Shown one piece after another: positions 8,139 to 18,339 of a stretch of 64,000 nucleotides of DNA. The stretch comes from Flavisericum labens (GTDB taxonomy: Bacteria; Bacteroidota; Bacteroidia; Flavobacteriales; Flavobacteriaceae), in the NCBI RefSeq assembly GCF_045446075.1, contig NZ_JBJJBQ010000001.1:248001-312000 (forward strand), written 5' to 3'. Below the pieces are notes generated by a model, which saw only the letters and a list, made by a program, of their open reading frames with translations, did no database searches and was not told where the DNA came from. The first letter of the stretch is position 1, and each line of letters starts with the position of its first letter. Position numbers and translations under genes: made by a program.

Positions 8139-8686
8139 TTAGAAACCTAATTGTTTTATTGATTATTGTATTAATATTTAGTTGCAAAGATCAATCAGAA
8201 ACTAAAACTTCTGAAAACGAAAGTTTAGAAACTGTTGAAAAATCAATCGATTCTATAAGCTCTGTGGTTGAGGCACCTACTAACAAAGTAGTTAAAAAAT
8301 CAACCAGTCAAATCAAAAAAGAACTGACGGAAAAGGGCTTTAAAACCTTTGATTATGTTGATGAAAAAACCAACGATACTATTTTGATGCAGCAATATTT
8401 TATGGCATTTTTAAAAACAGGGCCTATTAGGGGGCAGAACGAAGAAGAAGCAGCCGATCTGCAAAAAGAACATTTAGCACACTTGAGCAAAATGTATGAG
8501 CTTGGTTATGCCGATATATCTGGACCTTTTGGAGATAACGGCGATATTCGGGGTGTTACTATTTATAATGTACCTACTTTAAAAATGGCTGATAGTTTAG
8601 CCAATGCCGATCCCATGGTAAAAGCCGGTCGTTTAGAAATTGAAATGCACCCATGGTGGGCGGCCAAAGGCTTTTCATTACGATAA
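8135..8686 (+). CDS. Lipoprotein with YCII-related domain
   Basis: A 183-residue predicted lipoprotein; the ATG chosen at 8135 overlaps the CYTH stop as ATGA, whereas the longer frame would need a TTG. The signal peptide MIRNLIVLLIIVLIFSC gives Cys17 as the anchor. A low-complexity Ser/Glu/Lys linker follows, then from about residue 85 a ferredoxin-like YCII domain (MQQYFMAFLKTGP, EHLAHLSKMYELGYADISGP, MKAGRL-like end with HPWWAAKGF). YCII domains carry a conserved His/Asp pair and are sometimes linked to dye-decolourising or muconolactone-type chemistry, but no function is known for the lipoprotein form. Confidence 0.85.
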   Translation: MIRNLIVLLIIVLIFSCKDQSETKTSENESLETVEKSIDSISSVVEAPTNKVVKKSTSQIKKELTEKGFKTFDYVDEKTNDTILMQQYFMAFLKTGPIRGQNEEEAADLQKEHLAHLSKMYELGYADISGPFGDNGDIRGVTIYNVPTLKMADSLANADPMVKAGRLEIEMHPWWAAKGFSLR

Positions 8687-8738
8687 ATAACAAAGGGCAT
8701 TTATCTGCTCTTCAATATTTTGGGTATTTTCTTTTATT

Positions 8739-8767
8739 TCGTTAGATCATATTTAGGTGTCTAACGA
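8739..8767. terminator. Inverted repeat between convergent genes
   Basis: TCGTTAGA at 8739-8746 and TCTAACGA at 8760-8767 form a perfect 8-bp stem with a 13-nt loop, midway between the convergent YCII lipoprotein and pbpC genes. The T-tracts are weak on both sides, so it is either a modest bidirectional terminator or a protein site. Confidence 0.4.
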
Positions 8768-8846
8768 CCTTCAAATTCTAAAAACTGAAAAAACAGGGGC
8801 TTTTAAATCAGATTACAGTATGATTAAAAAGGTTATTAAAATTAGC

Positions 8847-11195
8847 TTATTCCGAAATTGTAATCCATCTTTTCGCTTCATTTCCAAATTCATCAACTGC
8901 GGTAATTAAATGTTTTCCTATTTCCGGAACAATAGCCAATTCATGGATGTCTTTAGTGTTTCCAACGTAAGTATCATCAACATACCAAAACAGAGTACAT
9001 TTGGGCTTAGAATGGGCTATTTTTAAAACTAAATCGTTCGTGTTTCCATCAAAACCTTTAGGTAGAAAAACAGTATTGTTTTCGTTTGGGTAAATAAACT
9101 GCATAGATATGGCATTATCACCCAAACAGTCATCCCTAAATTTCGGCAAAGGTATGTAAAACGGATTTTTAGTTTTATAGTAATGGGCCGTTACAGGAGG
9201 CAGAACAAACCACGATTTATTTGTAATGTTAGAAATATCTTCACAAGAAGAGTTGACTTGATAGCTTTCAGTTTTATCCAAATGCACCAAAACATGATAC
9301 GGACAAGGTTTTGTTTTCAGACCACTTAACTGGATGAATTTTTCTTCCACCTCATCACAATTTGGCGAAGCCCTGTGACCACTTTTTTTACAAATTGAGA
9401 CTTCCTGCATTTCATCAAAAGGTTTGTCAAACCAGTCGCTGTTGGGTAAAATATCGAAAACATCAAATAAAATCGGTGCGGCAGATTGTACACCAACCAA
9501 GCCGGGTCTACCTTCGCCATCGGCATTGCCTACCCAAACACCAACTACGTAATCTTTTGTGGTACCAATGGCCCAAGCATCACGAAAACCGAAACTAGTT
9601 CCTGTTTTCCATGCGATTTGTTTCGAGCCATCGAAAAACTCCCAACTTTCATCACCTTCGGGTCTGTTGACTTCCTTTAAACTTTCATAAGTTAAATAAA
9701 TGGAAGCCGCATCAAAAAGGGTTTTATCCGAAGTCTTTTTTCCAAAGTCAATGTTTTCCAAAGCTAAAAAGGTAGGCTCACAAAATTCATTAGTAAAATA
9801 TTCACTCGAGGTTTCGGTAAAATGATTTAAAGTTGAAGAAAGTGCGGCGTAACTTTTGCACAAATCCCACAAATTACTTTCGGCACCACCCAAAATAAGC
9901 GACAAACCATAATGATTGGCGTTGTATTTTAAATCTTTAAGCTGAAGGGTTTTTAAATAATGGTAAAACCGATCCAAGCCAAAATCTTGAAGCATTCGCA
10001 CGGCTGGAACATTCAAAGACCGAGACAGCGCCCGACTTACGGACACGGCACCATCATAGGTTTTGTTGAAGTTTTCTGGGTTATAGCTTCCATATTGAGT
10101 AGGAACATCAGCAACCAAGGTATTGGGTAAAATATCACCAGCATCTAACATCGAGGCGTATAAAAAAGGCTTTAAAATACTACCGGTGCTTCTGGGTTTA
10201 TCAATAATATCTACGTCTTTTTGGTGCGATTTATCGGTTGGCGTATTACCAACATAAGCCAAAACGTTACGGGTTTTTACATCTAATATTAAAACGGCAG
10301 CGTTGTAAATTTCATTCTGACTTAATTGATTATAATGTGTTTTTACAATATGGTTAACACGCTGTTGTAATGGTTTTTTAATTGTAGTTTGGATGTATGT
10401 TCCGTTGTATTTTTTTGAAACTTTTTGGAGTAAATGCGGAGCAATTTGTGGTAAAGGATATGGCTTTTGAGGTAAACCTTCTGCAATGGAAAGTTTGTAA
10501 GTTAATGTGTCTATTATGTGGTTTTCAAGTAGTTTTTGAAGCAGTGTATTACGTTTTTTTTGTAATTTTTCTTGATTTTTACCAGGATAGATAAGGCTTG
10601 GAGCGTTTGGCAAAACGGCCAAGGTGGCGCTTTCTGCCCATGAGAGTTGGTTGGCACTTCTATTAAAATAACGCCACGATGCGGCATCCAATCCAACTAC
10701 GTTTCCACCGAAAGGCGCATTACTGGAATAGTAGGCTAAAATTTGCTCTTTACTTTCGCGGAATTCCAAACGCGTGGCTAGAATCAGCTCAATAAGTTTT
10801 TCAAAATAGGTACGTTTTTGATTTTGTCTGGACAAGCGAATGACCTGTTGGGTTAAAGTGCTGCCACCACGTTTTACGGTTCCTGATTTTAAATTATCAC
10901 GTAATGCTTTAAAAATGGAAACTGGATTAAAACCAGGATGTTTATAAAAATAGGCATCCTCAAATTGGACGATACAGGTTTTAAATTTAGCAGGGACACT
11001 ATCGTTTTTCGGGAAGCGCCATTGGCCGTCGTTTGCTATTTGGGCTCCTAATAGTTCGTCATTGGTGCTTGTAATTACAGTAGCTGTTGGGGCTTTGAAT
11101 AACTGTTTTGGTAAACAAAAATAATAGGCAAAAAGCAAGACAACAATTACTGCTGATTTGATTTTGTTGCGCTTTATGTAGGCTATTATTATCAA
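8847..11195 (-). CDS. pbpC: Penicillin-binding protein 1C
   Basis: A 782-residue bifunctional peptidoglycan synthase, membrane-anchored by one N-terminal helix (about residues 12-28). The GT51 glycosyltransferase domain has the catalytic Glu79 in FEDAYFYKHPGF and the RGGSTLTQQ motif (109-117). The transpeptidase domain has SILK with Ser339 and Lys342, SLN at 393-395 and KTGT at 530-533. The C-terminal PBP1C-specific beta domain runs from about residue 690. All active-site residues are present. It is the last gene of an operon with the alpha-2-macroglobulin gene, the same pairing as E. coli yfhM-pbpC, which is read as joint defence of the cell wall and periplasm. Confidence 0.97.
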   Translation of the reverse strand: MIIIAYIKRNKIKSAVIVVLLFAYYFCLPKQLFKAPTATVITSTNDELLGAQIANDGQWRFPKNDSVPAKFKTCIVQFEDAYFYKHPGFNPVSIFKALRDNLKSGTVKRGGSTLTQQVIRLSRQNQKRTYFEKLIELILATRLEFRESKEQILAYYSSNAPFGGNVVGLDAASWRYFNRSANQLSWAESATLAVLPNAPSLIYPGKNQEKLQKKRNTLLQKLLENHIIDTLTYKLSIAEGLPQKPYPLPQIAPHLLQKVSKKYNGTYIQTTIKKPLQQRVNHIVKTHYNQLSQNEIYNAAVLILDVKTRNVLAYVGNTPTDKSHQKDVDIIDKPRSTGSILKPFLYASMLDAGDILPNTLVADVPTQYGSYNPENFNKTYDGAVSVSRALSRSLNVPAVRMLQDFGLDRFYHYLKTLQLKDLKYNANHYGLSLILGGAESNLWDLCKSYAALSSTLNHFTETSSEYFTNEFCEPTFLALENIDFGKKTSDKTLFDAASIYLTYESLKEVNRPEGDESWEFFDGSKQIAWKTGTSFGFRDAWAIGTTKDYVVGVWVGNADGEGRPGLVGVQSAAPILFDVFDILPNSDWFDKPFDEMQEVSICKKSGHRASPNCDEVEEKFIQLSGLKTKPCPYHVLVHLDKTESYQVNSSCEDISNITNKSWFVLPPVTAHYYKTKNPFYIPLPKFRDDCLGDNAISMQFIYPNENNTVFLPKGFDGNTNDLVLKIAHSKPKCTLFWYVDDTYVGNTKDIHELAIVPEIGKHLITAVDEFGNEAKRWITISE

Positions 11196-11213
11196 TTATA
11201 ACTCCTAATGACG

Positions 11214-11522
11214 TTAAATTCTGAACTCATACTCATGTTCCACCTTACATATTCGCACGTTGTACCAACTGTACCAATCTTGTTGGCCTTTTTGTTGGGC
11301 CAATTGGTGGTCTGTTTGTGCTTTCCAGTTTTTTATGGCTTCTAAAGTTTTCCAGTAGCTTACCGTAATGCCAATTTCATTTCGGGCAGTATCCATACCT
11401 AAAAAACCAGTTTGCTCTTTTGCTAAGGCTTCTATTTTGTTGGCCATTTCAGTATAGCCTTCAATGTTTTCTTTTTGGGTTGAAGTGAAAATAACGGCGT
11501 AGTATGGTTTGAAGTTTTTCAT
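11214..11522 (-). CDS. ABM-fold protein (antibiotic biosynthesis monooxygenase-like)
   Basis: A 102-residue small protein with a dimeric alpha/beta-barrel look: YYAVIFTSTQ, AKEQTGFLGMD, GITVSYWKTLEAIKNWK and a final strand VRICKVEHEYEF. The SYWKT and AIKNWK elements are typical of the ABM superfamily group that includes heme-degrading and YgiN-like proteins. The ATG at 11522 begins one nucleotide after the alpha-2-macroglobulin stop codon, and pbpC starts 18 nt later, so it sits inside that operon. Whether it works with the cell-wall proteins or is only a passenger is unknown. No signal peptide is present. Confidence 0.82.
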   Translation of the reverse strand: MKNFKPYYAVIFTSTQKENIEGYTEMANKIEALAKEQTGFLGMDTARNEIGITVSYWKTLEAIKNWKAQTDHQLAQQKGQQDWYSWYNVRICKVEHEYEFRI

Positions 11523-11523
11523 T

Positions 11524-14500
11524 TTATTTCTCAACAGTCACCCATTGTCCTTTTGTTCTTACTAAATAATCATTATCATACATGGCTTCTGCTTGAATGC
11601 CATATAGATAGTAGGTTCCTAAATACGATGCATTTAGCATCACACTAAAATTTTTGGTGCCATTTTTGCTTTTCTGTGGTAAATCGAAATAAAAATTTAC
11701 ACGGTCGTCCCTAATATCAGTATAACGTGCTTGACTTGAAGTAGTGTCGCCAAAAGCGGTAAAACGGGTGTTCACAATTTCCCAACCCGATGGAAATATT
11801 TGCGTTAAAGCCACATCGTTTACTTTCTCGCTTTTCAGATTGCTTACACTCACTTTAGCAACAAAATCTTGTCCTTGTTGTAATTTGGAAACATCTATTT
11901 TATTGCCTTTTAAATCGGTGTAATTAACGGAAACACTTAAACCGCGTTGCTCTGAAATTTCCTTGCCTAAAGGCAGTTTTCCTGAATTTAAAACACGAAC
12001 ATAGACCACATTATTAATTTCATTTTTTATTGAAATGGAATTTTGCCCATCAACAACACTTAAAGAGCGTTGTGCAATCGCATTGTTGGTTTCGATAGTT
12101 TCCTGTTTACCATTGATGGAATAATTTACTTTGAGTGCTTTTCCTCCATTGGCTTTTACCATTTTTGCCATAGCCAATAAGCTATAAGCCGTGGTTTGGG
12201 TGCTCATCCAACGATTGCTCGATAAATTTTTGGCGATATATTCGGCAAGGTCTCGCATTTTAGAATTTTTGGTTAAAACCATAGTTTCTAAGGCCATTGC
12301 ACGATTTCTGTCTACCGAACCATAGGTGTAATAGTTATATCTTGACGGCTGAAAATTAATGTTTGCCGATTTTGAAATGGTTTCACTCGCTTCGTTTTGT
12401 CCCGCTAGTGCATAGGCAGCTGCCAAACGCCATTTAGCTTCGTTGGAAATTTCTGAAAATTCCCGTAAGCGGTTCATAGCTGCCAAATCCGGACTTCCAG
12501 CTAAAGCCAAGGTGTACAATCTGTAAGCCTGGGCTAAATCGGAATTATACGTTCGGTAGCTTGGGCGCCAATCTCTAGCAGCTTGCTTTTGGTATTGCAA
12601 CCAATTGTTTTTAAACGTAAGCGGTAAAACGAAACCTTTCTTTTCGGCTTCAATCATAAAATGACCGGCATAACTGGTGCCCCAATCATTGGTTGAACTT
12701 TCACCCATCCAATAACTCATACCGCCATTAGGTTGCTGAAAATGTGCTAATCGTTTGATACCGTTTTCAATATTGGATTGGATATCCTGTTTTTTGTCTA
12801 AGTTTAAATCGAAGATATCACCTAAGAATAACTGGGGAAATACCCCAGATGTGGTCTGTTCTGCACAGCCATGTGGATACCGAATTAAATATTGTAACCT
12901 TCGAGAAAAATCCATTGGAGGTAATGTAGAGAATTCAATGGTAGCCGAATTGGTTCCCGAAACACCAAAGGTTGAAAACGCAATGGTTTCTGATGCATTT
13001 TCAGTAAGGACTCTATCTATTGATTTTGAGGTTATCGGATTGGGGTTAACAACATCCAATTCCACCTTATAAGTCGATTTTTCACCATTTCCGGTGGCAA
13101 CCACTTCTACGGTATTGATGCCTTTAGCTTTGCTTACATCGAGTTCAAAATATGTCATTTGCTCATCAGGTTTTGCAAAACTTAAGGTTTTATTTGCGTC
13201 ACCTACAACCGAAATACCACTGCTCAATTTTAAACTGATATTTACATTTTTGACTTTTGGTTCCATGGCAAAAACAGTGACAGGTAGTGTTACTTTTTCA
13301 CCGGGACTTAATTTCCGTGGAAGCGACGCTAAAACCATCAGCGGTTTTTTAACTTGAACCGACTTATCGGTGCTGCCATAAGCTTCGGTTTTGGCATTTC
13401 CAGCCACCACCATGGTTCGCACCGCGCCAATATAATTGGGCATTTTAAGTTGATGCGTTGCGCTTTTTCCAGCCTCCAAATTGAAAGGCCCTAAATAGGT
13501 GGCCACAGGTTTAAACCGGTTGGCTTTTTTGTTTTTTCCTGCGAGGGCACTACCATCGCCACCAATGGCAAACACTTGGTCAATACTTCCCGAATACGCG
13601 CCAATAACATCATCAAAAACATCCCATGTTTTTACGCCCAAAGCTTCTCGTTTGTAAAATTCATTCCAAGCATTTGGAGTTTTAAATCGGGTTAAATCCA
13701 GCAGACCTTCTTCAACCATGGCGATGGTATAGGTCATGGGTTTGTTATTTTTTTCTGAAACCGAAACTTTGAAAGTTTGTTCTGGTTTTAAAACATCGGG
13801 CATTTTTAAAAGGGGTTCCAGTTTGGTGCTGGGGTCTTCAACCATAATGGGAATAACGCCATATAACCGGATAGGTAAATCGTTTTCTGTTACCGCATGG
13901 GGTTGCAATAGCGAAATATTTACAAACACATTGGGCGCCATTAAAGAGGTTATGGGGATATCCACTTTGGTTTCACCCTTTGTGGTTTTAATCCATTTGT
14001 AATCTAACACTTCAGAACCGTTTTCAATACTTACCAAAGCACGACCTTCACTACCAGATTGAAATTTTATTTTTGCCGTCTCACCCACATTATAATGTTC
14101 TTTGTCTGCTGAAAACACCAACATTTTAGCAGCTTCTTTATCATCTGGCGGCGTGTACCAATTTTTGTAGAAATAGGCCGTTTTTCCTGTGGCATGACCA
14201 CTTTTTGGGTCAACAATTCTGATTAAATATCTACCGCGTTCATGCTCTGGAATTTTTAAATTAAAGCTTCCTTTTCCGTTGGCATCGGTAATCACTTTGG
14301 TGTCTAAATATGGGCGGTGATAAGTGCTAGACATGTAACTGGATAGGTTGTCGTAGGATGAATTCCACCACCAGCGCCATTCAATTTTATAGACTTTAAC
14401 TTGAAGGTTATTTCGTTTTACAGGCATTCCAAAGGCATCAACGGTTACAACATCAAAGGTTTGGTTTTCATCTGTGTACAATGAGCCATAGTTGTTTCCT

Positions 14501-17064
14501 TTTGGAGATTTCAGCCCGACAAATGCGTCGTAAGGGGCATAAGTTTTAGTGAAGGCATCCATGGAAAAATCACCACCATTTTCAAAAGCACGAACCAAAA
14601 ATTGCACATTCAACATGCCCGGAGCATTTTTTCCAACGGATAATTTACTATTGATGTTGACAGTTCCCTTTTCATCGACTTTGCCTTCAAAAACATTGAT
14701 TTCTTCCGCTCTGTATTGTCGGGTTGGGTCGATAAAGGTGTAATCTTTATAGTTTTTAAAACTGGAATACGATGTGCTAAACTTCGCTTTGACTTCAGCC
14801 TTTAAATTTTTTCCAGGAGCACCATGAAGCCATGCAATATCTAAAGTGCCTTGTAAAGGATTTTTGTTGGTTAGGATTTCATTTTCAAAATTTACTTTAA
14901 TTTTTAGTCGGTTGGGTTTAACCGTTTCAATTTTTAAACCTTTGTAAAATGTAGCACCACCAACCGATACTTTGGCGTTGTAATTTCCAGTTTTATCTTC
15001 GGTCGACGTTGGAACCGTAAATTTATAGAAGTTATTAAGGGTATTGGCTGTGATGTTTTTATAAACCAACTTGCCATTAGGGTCCGTAATTTCCATTTTG
15101 ACCGGATGGCCTTTTGGAAGCGGGTTCGACTTGTCATTCAACATAAACGTTAAATGAAGTGTGTCTCCAGGGCGCCAAACACCGCGTTCGCCATAAATGT
15201 AACCTTTAAGTCCGCGTTGCGTTTTGTTTCCCGAAACATCAAATTTACTAAGCGAAAGCGAGTTGCCATCGGCGAGTTTCACGTAGGTTGTATTATTGCC
15301 TTTTCTAACGATGGCAAAAGCAGCGTTTTTGCCCAAATCGAAAAGGGTTAAGCCATCATTATCGGTATTTCGGCTTGCCAATTCTTGCTGTTGATAATTG
15401 TAAAGTTTAACCGTGGCATTGGATTCTGGGTTGGTGGTTAAAATATCGGTGACTGCAAAATAATAGGAATTGTTAGCGCCTTGTTTGGCAATAACCCCTA
15501 GGTTTGAAGCGATTAAATTTTGAGATACTATTTTGCGTTCGTTGTAGAAAGCATCGTGGCACGGGTTATCCTGTTCGCGCCAATTATAACTGTAATTTTT
15601 GTAGCGATAGGTTAAATTATCCCAATATTCTTCTTCTCTTAAGTCTTCATCATCTGTTGAGGTTTCTGCATAATCGGCTTCGTAGTATTCATCTTCTTCG
15701 GAAGTGTTATTAGATGCACTTGAAGAACAATCATAAAGTGAATAATTCTTATTGAAACTCACCTCTACACGATAAATAGCACCGGAATCCGCCTGAAAAA
15801 ACTTGGATAAATCGATGCTATAAGCCTTCCATTTTCCAGTGTTTTCGGCTTCGGTTTGTAGTTGAATGGTCTGTTTTGCAATGCGTCGGCCAACTTTTCG
15901 GATGTTATAGGCGTTATTGCTATTTAGGTTTCCGTCCTGTAAAAATTGAAGAATATTGTCTTCAAAAATTTTAATGATTCTAACATCAACAGCCTTCAGG
16001 TTTACGGCTTCAAAATTGAATTTTAAATCTTGCGAATTTGGTAAAATCGTGCCATTGCTAATCAAGCGAACCTGCGGTTTTATGGATTCAAAAGCAATAG
16101 TTTCAGAAAACGGTTTTTTAAGTTTATAGCCTTCGGAATTGGTAATGCCTTGAAACACATCCACCTGAATATTGCCAACCAATTTGGTGTCTGGATACAC
16201 TTTTAGAACATTACCATCCACAATATATTTTGGGTTTTTCACTTTTTGAAGCGTTACCAAACCATCGAAATTCTGCTGTTTTTTAAGGGCATCGGAAAAG
16301 TTGATGGATAAGTATTGTTCTGGTGCTTGAATCACATCTACATCAACAATAGTGAAGTTATTTATACCTGGAATTTCAATTTCATTTTCGCCTTCGTTTT
16401 CTGCTTTAATGGGTTTTCCATTCCATTTTACAGTGATTTTACTATCTTCAATTTTACGATTGATACTGTCAATTTTAAACTCAAAAACCTTCGCTTTTTC
16501 GTTGTATTCATTAAAAATAATCGATAGTTTTTTTCTTTCTTGAGACGCTTCAACCAATTGTTTGGCATGTTCTAAAGACATTATGTCGGCAGAGCGCATA
16601 ACAGCAGTTAAGTACTGCCAATTTTTACTGTAAGATTGTAAGTTATTCGTAACAATGGTAAAGCTTGGTGTTATGGTTTTAAACTGAAAAGTATAGGTTT
16701 CATAACCTTTTTCAATGGTTTTGTAAATATCATCCAGTTTTACATCAACGGTATATTCGGTGGCGGGTTCTAAATCTTCATTAGGAGTAAAAATTAAGGT
16801 ATGCGAATTGGCAACCGATAGTTTTCCTTGAGCATGAGGTGTGATTTTTACGATGTTGTCTGTAATAACATCACCCGTTTTCCATCCATCTACATCCTTT
16901 GCTAAATTAATTCGAATAGGTTCTGCAACCGAAACCATACCGGCCGTGGTGTAACTAATGTATTCTTTAAACTTAAAAATGTTGTCGGTTTCTACTTCTT
17001 TCTTTTTACAGGATGCTACTAACGTAATGAGTAATACGAGAGTTAATAGCTTTTTACATGACAT
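11524..17064 (-). CDS. Bacterial alpha-2-macroglobulin lipoprotein (YfhM-like)
   Basis: A 1846-residue lipoprotein (signal MSCKKLLTLVLLITLVASC, Cys19) expected on the periplasmic face of a membrane, where it acts as a broad protease trap. It contains a chain of beta-sandwich MG domains, a bait/middle region, the A2M domain with the segment TYLGPFNLEAGKSATHQL, and a thioester domain with the reactive CAEQ motif at 1400-1403 within YPHGCAEQTTSG. The helical repeats after it (GGMSYWMGES, ALAGSPDLAAMNRL) belong to the thioester domain. The intact CxEQ means covalent capture of proteases should be possible. A His further on is expected but was not pinned down. It is the first gene of the operon with the ABM protein and pbpC. 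Confidence 0.96.
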   Translation of the reverse strand: MSCKKLLTLVLLITLVASCKKKEVETDNIFKFKEYISYTTAGMVSVAEPIRINLAKDVDGWKTGDVITDNIVKITPHAQGKLSVANSHTLIFTPNEDLEPATEYTVDVKLDDIYKTIEKGYETYTFQFKTITPSFTIVTNNLQSYSKNWQYLTAVMRSADIMSLEHAKQLVEASQERKKLSIIFNEYNEKAKVFEFKIDSINRKIEDSKITVKWNGKPIKAENEGENEIEIPGINNFTIVDVDVIQAPEQYLSINFSDALKKQQNFDGLVTLQKVKNPKYIVDGNVLKVYPDTKLVGNIQVDVFQGITNSEGYKLKKPFSETIAFESIKPQVRLISNGTILPNSQDLKFNFEAVNLKAVDVRIIKIFEDNILQFLQDGNLNSNNAYNIRKVGRRIAKQTIQLQTEAENTGKWKAYSIDLSKFFQADSGAIYRVEVSFNKNYSLYDCSSSASNNTSEEDEYYEADYAETSTDDEDLREEEYWDNLTYRYKNYSYNWREQDNPCHDAFYNERKIVSQNLIASNLGVIAKQGANNSYYFAVTDILTTNPESNATVKLYNYQQQELASRNTDNDGLTLFDLGKNAAFAIVRKGNNTTYVKLADGNSLSLSKFDVSGNKTQRGLKGYIYGERGVWRPGDTLHLTFMLNDKSNPLPKGHPVKMEITDPNGKLVYKNITANTLNNFYKFTVPTSTEDKTGNYNAKVSVGGATFYKGLKIETVKPNRLKIKVNFENEILTNKNPLQGTLDIAWLHGAPGKNLKAEVKAKFSTSYSSFKNYKDYTFIDPTRQYRAEEINVFEGKVDEKGTVNINSKLSVGKNAPGMLNVQFLVRAFENGGDFSMDAFTKTYAPYDAFVGLKSPKGNNYGSLYTDENQTFDVVTVDAFGMPVKRNNLQVKVYKIEWRWWWNSSYDNLSSYMSSTYHRPYLDTKVITDANGKGSFNLKIPEHERGRYLIRIVDPKSGHATGKTAYFYKNWYTPPDDKEAAKMLVFSADKEHYNVGETAKIKFQSGSEGRALVSIENGSEVLDYKWIKTTKGETKVDIPITSLMAPNVFVNISLLQPHAVTENDLPIRLYGVIPIMVEDPSTKLEPLLKMPDVLKPEQTFKVSVSEKNNKPMTYTIAMVEEGLLDLTRFKTPNAWNEFYKREALGVKTWDVFDDVIGAYSGSIDQVFAIGGDGSALAGKNKKANRFKPVATYLGPFNLEAGKSATHQLKMPNYIGAVRTMVVAGNAKTEAYGSTDKSVQVKKPLMVLASLPRKLSPGEKVTLPVTVFAMEPKVKNVNISLKLSSGISVVGDANKTLSFAKPDEQMTYFELDVSKAKGINTVEVVATGNGEKSTYKVELDVVNPNPITSKSIDRVLTENASETIAFSTFGVSGTNSATIEFSTLPPMDFSRRLQYLIRYPHGCAEQTTSGVFPQLFLGDIFDLNLDKKQDIQSNIENGIKRLAHFQQPNGGMSYWMGESSTNDWGTSYAGHFMIEAEKKGFVLPLTFKNNWLQYQKQAARDWRPSYRTYNSDLAQAYRLYTLALAGSPDLAAMNRLREFSEISNEAKWRLAAAYALAGQNEASETISKSANINFQPSRYNYYTYGSVDRNRAMALETMVLTKNSKMRDLAEYIAKNLSSNRWMSTQTTAYSLLAMAKMVKANGGKALKVNYSINGKQETIETNNAIAQRSLSVVDGQNSISIKNEINNVVYVRVLNSGKLPLGKEISEQRGLSVSVNYTDLKGNKIDVSKLQQGQDFVAKVSVSNLKSEKVNDVALTQIFPSGWEIVNTRFTAFGDTTSSQARYTDIRDDRVNFYFDLPQKSKNGTKNFSVMLNASYLGTYYLYGIQAEAMYDNDYLVRTKGQWVTVEK

Positions 17065-17188
17065 AGATTTATGAATTAAATTGAAAATGAACTAAAATGA
17101 GGGCGTAGGTAGTTTCTCGTTAATAAATGTACGTTGAATTTTTTAAGTTTAGACGCTAGCGTTTTGTTAATTTGTTCTTAAAAATCGT

Positions 17189-18220
17189 TTAGTCTTTAAA
17201 CATTCCGATAAAAAGCTCACCATGCGCATTCATAGTTGCCCGAAACATTCCAGATGTGTTGAATTCCATAACCATGTTTCCGTTCTTATCGATGGCAATT
17301 ATGCCGCCATCTCCACGACCATCTCCTATACTTGGTAATTTTTTATGAATGACTTCTTTTGCAGCTTCTTCCAAAGACATATTTTTATATTCCATTAAGG
17401 ACGAAATATCGTGAGCCACCATACCACGAATAAAATATTCACCCCATCCTGTTGAAGAAACAGCACAGGTTTTGTTATTGGCATACGTTCCTGCGCCAAT
17501 AATTGGCGAGTCGCCTATGCGTCCCCAGCGTTTATTGGTCATGCCGCCAGTGGAAGTTCCAGCAGCCAAATTACCTTGTTTATCTAAAGCTGCACAGCCA
17601 ACGGTTCCGAATTTATTATCGTTTATATTTTGATTGTAAAAAGCCGTTTTTTGAGCATTTTTTACACGTTGGAGGGCATTGAAACTTTTTTCAGTGTAAA
17701 AGTATTTGGGGTCGACAATCTCTAAACCTTGTTCTTCAGCAAATTGTTCGGCACCACTTCTGGAAAGCATAACGTGTGGCGAATGTTCCATAATAGCTCG
17801 CGCTAAACTGATGGGGTTTTTTACCGTTTTTGTGCCAGCCGAAGCACCAGCGTTTAAAGTTTTGCCATCCATGATGGAGGCGTCGTGTTCGTTAGTGCCT
17901 TCATTGGTAAAAACAGCGCCTTTGCCAGCATTAAATAGGGGAGAATCTTCTAAGATATTGATGGTTTTTTCAACGGCATCCAAACTCGTTCCGCCGTTCT
18001 TCAATATATGATAGCCAACGCGAATAGCTTCTTCCAGTTTTGATTTATAAAGAGCCTTGTTTTCGGGCGACATGTTTTCTCTTAAAATGGTTCCGGCACC
18101 ACCGTGAATTACAATCGAAAATCCAGCTTTTTGTACCGGGTTTTCAGGAATTTGTTCAGCCTTCTTTTTGCATGATGTTAGAATTAAGACAACAAGTAAG
18201 AGTCTAAAGATTGTTTTCAT
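17189..18220 (-). CDS. Isoaspartyl peptidase / L-asparaginase (Ntn hydrolase), lipoprotein
   Basis: A 343-residue member of the plant-type asparaginase family (peptidase T2), which cleaves beta-aspartyl peptides and asparagine. It is made as a precursor and cuts itself before the catalytic Thr; that residue is Thr206 in KFGTVGCAALD. Other family elements are VIHGGAGTI, NAGKGAVFT and GDSPIIGAGTYA. A lipoprotein signal (LLLVVLILTSC, Cys17) places it in the envelope, unlike the cytosolic E. coli IaaA. It is on the same strand as the alpha-2-macroglobulin operon, 124 nt upstream, and may be separately transcribed. Confidence 0.94.
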   Translation of the reverse strand: MKTIFRLLLVVLILTSCKKKAEQIPENPVQKAGFSIVIHGGAGTILRENMSPENKALYKSKLEEAIRVGYHILKNGGTSLDAVEKTINILEDSPLFNAGKGAVFTNEGTNEHDASIMDGKTLNAGASAGTKTVKNPISLARAIMEHSPHVMLSRSGAEQFAEEQGLEIVDPKYFYTEKSFNALQRVKNAQKTAFYNQNINDNKFGTVGCAALDKQGNLAAGTSTGGMTNKRWGRIGDSPIIGAGTYANNKTCAVSSTGWGEYFIRGMVAHDISSLMEYKNMSLEEAAKEVIHKKLPSIGDGRGDGGIIAIDKNGNMVMEFNTSGMFRATMNAHGELFIGMFKD

Positions 18221-18339
18221 AAATGAATTACAATTTAACGCCTCTAAAGTTAATTGATTTATTTATGAATTTCAGAAAAATCAACTTTTTATTGTTATAT
18301 TCGTAACGAATTTAGAAATTAATGATAAATCAATAATTA

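Noticed and set aside
17153..17162. 10-bp palindrome ACGCTAGCGT upstream of the alpha-2-macroglobulin operon
   Set aside because: It could be an operator, but it has no loop, no second copy and no linked promoter that I can define; kept as a note only.
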